Under the pieces are notes generated by a model that was not told the DNA's origin, did no database searches, and worked only from the letters and a program-made list of their open reading frames with translations. 7,829 bases of DNA from CAUUCF01 sp045580225 (GTDB lineage: Bacteria > Pseudomonadota > Gammaproteobacteria > UBA9339), in the NCBI GenBank assembly GCA_045580225.1, contig JAZNNJ010000008.1, positions 1 through 7,829 on the forward strand, in the 5' to 3' direction. Below are positions 7,394 to 7,829 of the stretch, in pieces. The translations under genes and the position numbers were made by a program. How positions within the stretch are numbered: position 1 is the stretch's first letter; the number at the start of each line of letters is the position of its first letter.

Positions 7394-7443
7394 CTAAGTG
7401 ATGGAATATTTTTTATTAATTCTATAATACTTAGGTGTTTTTT
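7394..7443 (+). terminator. Probable intrinsic terminator of the dnaE operon
   Basis: CTAAGT (7394-7399) pairs with ACTTAG (7429-7434), and within it GAAT (7404-7407) pairs with ATTC (7419-7422) across an internal loop. GTG and then six T (7438-7443) follow. A second small hairpin, GTGTT-TTTT-AACAC (7435-7448), overlaps the T tract. The main stem is imperfect and AT-rich, so strength is uncertain, but it lies about 65 bases after the ligase stop. Confidence 0.5.
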
Positions 7444-7493
7444 AACACGTGGGTATTACACTATCAAATAACATTTTAAATTTTTTTCTATTT

Positions 7494-7652
7494 TTAAATT
7501 GTAGTTCTTTTAAAACTATATTGGATATAACTTGTTTTGATAATTCTTAGTTTTATTATTACGTTACATTCAGTTTTGAAGTAATGTTTCCAAAGCCGAC
7601 GTAACTCGGGTAGAGGAAGTGTTTCTAATCTAGCGAGATTTCTAAAGTTTAA
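7494..7652 (-). pseudogene. Relic of a DUF2924 protein (recombinase-associated mobile-element gene)
   Basis: On the minus strand a 52-codon open run lacks any start codon (it opens at TTA after an in-frame TAA) and ends at TAA 7494-7496. Its first half contains LETLPLPELRRLWKHYF, which matches the DUF2924 signature I know: L..LP...ELR.LW...F, followed by a conserved N and an Arg-rich helix. The second half (IIKTSYIQYSF) only faintly recalls the usual RLAYRIQELAF, and the GGL segment that should follow is gone. Full-length members are well over 100 residues, so this is a truncated, decayed copy. The family normally sits beside large serine recombinases in phages and integrative elements; no recombinase is visible here. 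It lies downstream of the 41-aa minus-strand ORF, from which it is separated by 22 bases. Confidence 0.6.
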
Positions 7653-7674
7653 TTATTTTTGGTTTATTTACGTC

Positions 7675-7800
7675 TTAATAAATGTTTAGATTTTTATTTA
7701 TATCCAGTTCTTTCTCAACTATTTTGCCTTTTTCTAACTTATCTAAATAAGTAAGAAATTCGGGCAATATTGTTTTTACTAAATTTTCTAATAGGGTCAT
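7675..7800 (-). CDS. Small 41-aa hypothetical protein upstream of the DUF2924 relic
   Basis: On the minus strand, ATG (7798-7800) follows AAAGGAGGT after four bases, the best Shine-Dalgarno in the window. The product starts MTLLENLVKTILPEF, continues through a second amphipathic segment (TYLDKLEKGKIVEKE) and ends after 41 residues at TAA (7675-7677). It looks like a small helical protein, with no signal peptide, cysteine or known motif. It could be an intact small gene of the same mobile element as the DUF2924 relic, or the N-terminal remainder of a longer gene cut by mutation; continuing in other frames beyond the stop shows nothing related. Function unknown. Confidence 0.55.
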   Translation of the reverse strand: MTLLENLVKTILPEFLTYLDKLEKGKIVEKELDINKNLNIY

Positions 7801-7804
7801 CTTG

Positions 7805-7811
7805 ACCTCCT
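7805..7811 (-). promoter_or_regulatory. Consensus Shine-Dalgarno of the 41-aa minus-strand ORF
   Basis: The minus strand reads AGGAGGT four bases before the ATG, within AAAGGAGGTCAAGATG. Other genes in this window have only partial ribosome sites, so this site is the main support for calling such a short ORF real. Confidence 0.7.
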
Positions 7812-7829
7812 TTCTATTAGTAAAAAGCC

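Larger units (their letters stand above)
7329..7674. other. Region after the dnaE operon: terminator and decayed mobile-element sequence
   Basis: No intact gene is seen. The stretch carries the operon terminator near 7394-7443, then very AT-rich sequence containing the DUF2924 relic on the minus strand (7494-7652). No RNA gene, inverted-repeat pair or target-site duplication could be recognised by eye. Confidence 0.5.

Noticed and set aside
1..7829. tRNA, rRNA, CRISPR array, intact insertion sequence or transposase
   Set aside because: No cloverleaf, regularly spaced repeats, terminal inverted repeats or transposase motifs were seen on either strand.

Overview
The window is strongly AT-rich. 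It joins a housekeeping block to an accessory block and to a scrap of a mobile element. The best taxonomic marker is a complete DNA polymerase III alpha subunit (dnaE). Its N-terminus (EPKFIHL.LHSEY) and C-terminal GHPINQ region read like gammaproteobacterial DnaE. Low GC, degraded intergenic sequence, a peptide with a double-glycine leader and a COG1478 (CofE/FolC2-like) ligase fit a host-associated or intracellular gammaproteobacterium, for example of the Legionellales/Coxiella/Rickettsiella type. This placement is inference; the genus cannot be read from the window.

Layout. (1) Bases 2-607 (+) hold the 3' part of a gene that is open to the left edge. Its C-terminal half recalls the Imm11/DUF1629 immunity fold, and a clear intrinsic terminator follows (641-678). 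(2) Bases 608-997 hold no convincing gene. (3) Bases 998-3105 (+) form a probable operon. A 101-aa precursor with a double-glycine leader and six cysteines is coupled by an ATGA overlap to an unrecognised 129-aa frame. That frame ends at a lone TAG, and the same reading frame then stays open through a 445-aa frame with no good start codon, so the last two may be one interrupted gene of about 600 codons. (4) Bases 3306-7328 (+) carry dnaE and, 12 bases later, a CofE/FolC2-like gamma-glutamyl ligase. They are probably one transcript, started at a strong extended -10 just before dnaE and ended by a hairpin near 7394-7443. (5) Bases 7494-7800 (-) contain a 41-aa ORF with a near-perfect Shine-Dalgarno and, downstream of it, a startless relic of a DUF2924 protein, a family usually found beside serine recombinases of phages and integrative elements.

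Working together: dnaE (replication) and the ligase (probably folate polyglutamylation) look like a stable chromosomal pair. Both flanks look like accessory DNA: a possible peptide/immunity island on the left and a decayed recombinase-associated module on the right. The main candidates for something new are the leader-peptide operon with its in-frame amber codon, and the apparent shift of the beta-clamp binding motif to the extreme C-terminus of DnaE.
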